From the NCBI GenBank assembly GCA_007449985.2, contig VIIQ02000073.1, positions 310,001 through 374,000 on the forward strand: a stretch of 64,000 bases of DNA, in the 5' to 3' direction. This DNA is from Desmodesmus armatus. Its lineage: Eukaryota; Chlorophyta; Chlorophyceae; Sphaeropleales; Scenedesmaceae. The notes under the pieces were generated by a model. It searched no databases, was not told the DNA's origin, and saw only the letters and a program-made list of their open reading frames with translations. Each line of letters starts with the position of its first letter. Position 1 is the stretch's first letter. Below, in pieces: positions 63,501-64,000 of this stretch. The translations under genes and the position numbers were made by a program.

Positions 63501-63808
63501 CTTTGGTGGGCAGCCTGGGCTTGGGAGGGGGCCAGACGGACTCTGGCAATGTGCTGCCGCTCAGCGGCAGCCTCTGCAGCGGCAGCCATGTGGAAGACGG
63601 CATGGTGAGTGTGCAGCTGCCGGTGGCTGCCGACGCTGCCGCACTGGTTGCCCCGCACCTGGAGTCCATCAACGCAATGTCCAATGCGACCGTGGCGATC
63701 GGTTCGTACGGGACCCAAGTGAGCTTCAAGGTCATCGGCACGCCCAGCCAGGTCCAACTGGCTACCAACATGGTGCACCTGTTGCTGCAGAAGGATCAGA
63801 AGAGCTAG
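60507..63808 (+). CDS. RRM protein with C-terminal degenerate KH-like domain
   Basis: Exons 60507-60602, 60809-60987, 61216-61243, 61424-61571 and from 61831 onward join in phase. Within the last exon the reading frame must change between about 62000 and 62280: the frame entering at 61831 (ELVFKPKFLTKVQ) differs from the frame carrying the rest to the stop at 63808. A 59-nt GT-AG intron at 62101-62159 would fix it and gives 789 residues, but a sequence error is also possible. The RRM (about 58-145) shows REFFFARVPPTVTSDELLAVF and KGCGIVCF. The middle is a long Gln/Ser/Ala/Leu-rich region. The last about 70 residues (VSVQLPVAADAAALVAPHLE to QLATNMVHLLLQ) follow a KH fold but lack GxxG. A post-transcriptional regulator is likely. 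Confidence 0.75.
62101..62159 (+). other. Candidate 59-nt intron or frame break
   Basis: GTGCGG at 62101 and CCAG at 62156-62159 would remove 59 nt and bring the two open frames into register. It is much shorter than most other introns in the window, and the skipped frame reads a plausible Gln-rich sequence, so the true cause of the frame change is unresolved. Confidence 0.4.
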
Positions 63809-64000
63809 GGCTACTACGCACACACAGGGATGAATTGCGTGGGTGGGCCACTTCTGGTGCTTGTAATCTTTGTTGGCTGTCGGTGGTGCCGCCCTGCCCG
63901 CCTGGCAGATCCAGCTTAGTAGGGCTGCACGGGCTTGGTGATGCCCTTTCGGTTGGTGGGCTGTTGTGTTGGTGAGTTCTTTGTTGCCTGGCAGCGACAA
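63809..64000 (+). other. 3' UTR of the RRM/KH gene
   Basis: TG-rich sequence with a TGTAA motif at 63862-63866, 54 bases after the stop codon, a good poly(A) signal candidate. Confidence 0.6.

Noticed and set aside
62852..64000. Minus-strand open frame of 382 codons
   Set aside because: It is antisense to the well-supported RRM/KH exon and reads as a shadow of GC-rich coding sequence; no domain is visible.

Overview
This is a nuclear window from a green alga, most likely a chlorophycean. Genes are dense, broken by many GT-AG introns, rich in CAG/CTG runs and poly-G/poly-C tracts, and several end with the chlorophyte polyadenylation motif TGTAA. Three products point to a plastid: a lumenal CYP38-type immunophilin, a plastid fibrillin, and a PHT4-like carrier with a transit-like N-terminus. 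All gene models were spliced by hand by requiring GT-AG ends, continuous phase and family-like protein across each junction.

Layout from left to right. (1) 43-7161 (+): 3' part of a large surface protein with three LamG/ConA-like modules, a DUF4215-like Cys repeat and one membrane segment. (2) 10085-13753 (-): PHT4/SLC17-like transporter, divergent from (3) 14233-19294 (+): CYP38/TLP40. (4) 19295-25663: 6.4 kb without a convincing gene but rich in repeats. (5) 25664-29537 (-): unassigned N-terminal domain fused to LEA-like 11-residue repeats. (6) 29538-34550: long stretch without a gene. (7) 34551-37406 (-): F-box/LRR protein, divergent from (8) 37731-42477 (+): OXA2-type insertase with a TPR tail. 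(9) 43254-46631 (+): fibrillin. (10) 47390-50613 (+): Rab11/RabA GTPase whose model needs a 5-nt microexon. (11) 52571-53125 (-): COX16-like, divergent from (12) 53524-58342 (+): nucleolin. (13) 60507-63808 (+): RRM protein with a degenerate C-terminal KH-like domain.

The genes form no pathway. They mix plastid functions (PHT4-like, CYP38, fibrillin), mitochondrial assembly (OXA2, COX16), trafficking (Rab11), ribosome biogenesis (nucleolin) and regulation. Three pairs share 324-479 bp divergent promoters.

The most unusual feature is genomic. In at least five genes the ends of exons, together with their splice sites, have been tandemly duplicated into the adjacent intron, leaving two to five near-copies of the same splice junction. 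Other notable items are the 5-nt Rab11 microexon, a short element with a constant 3' end and 14/17-bp target duplications at two sites, and (GCTGT)n tracts immediately upstream of 3' splice sites.
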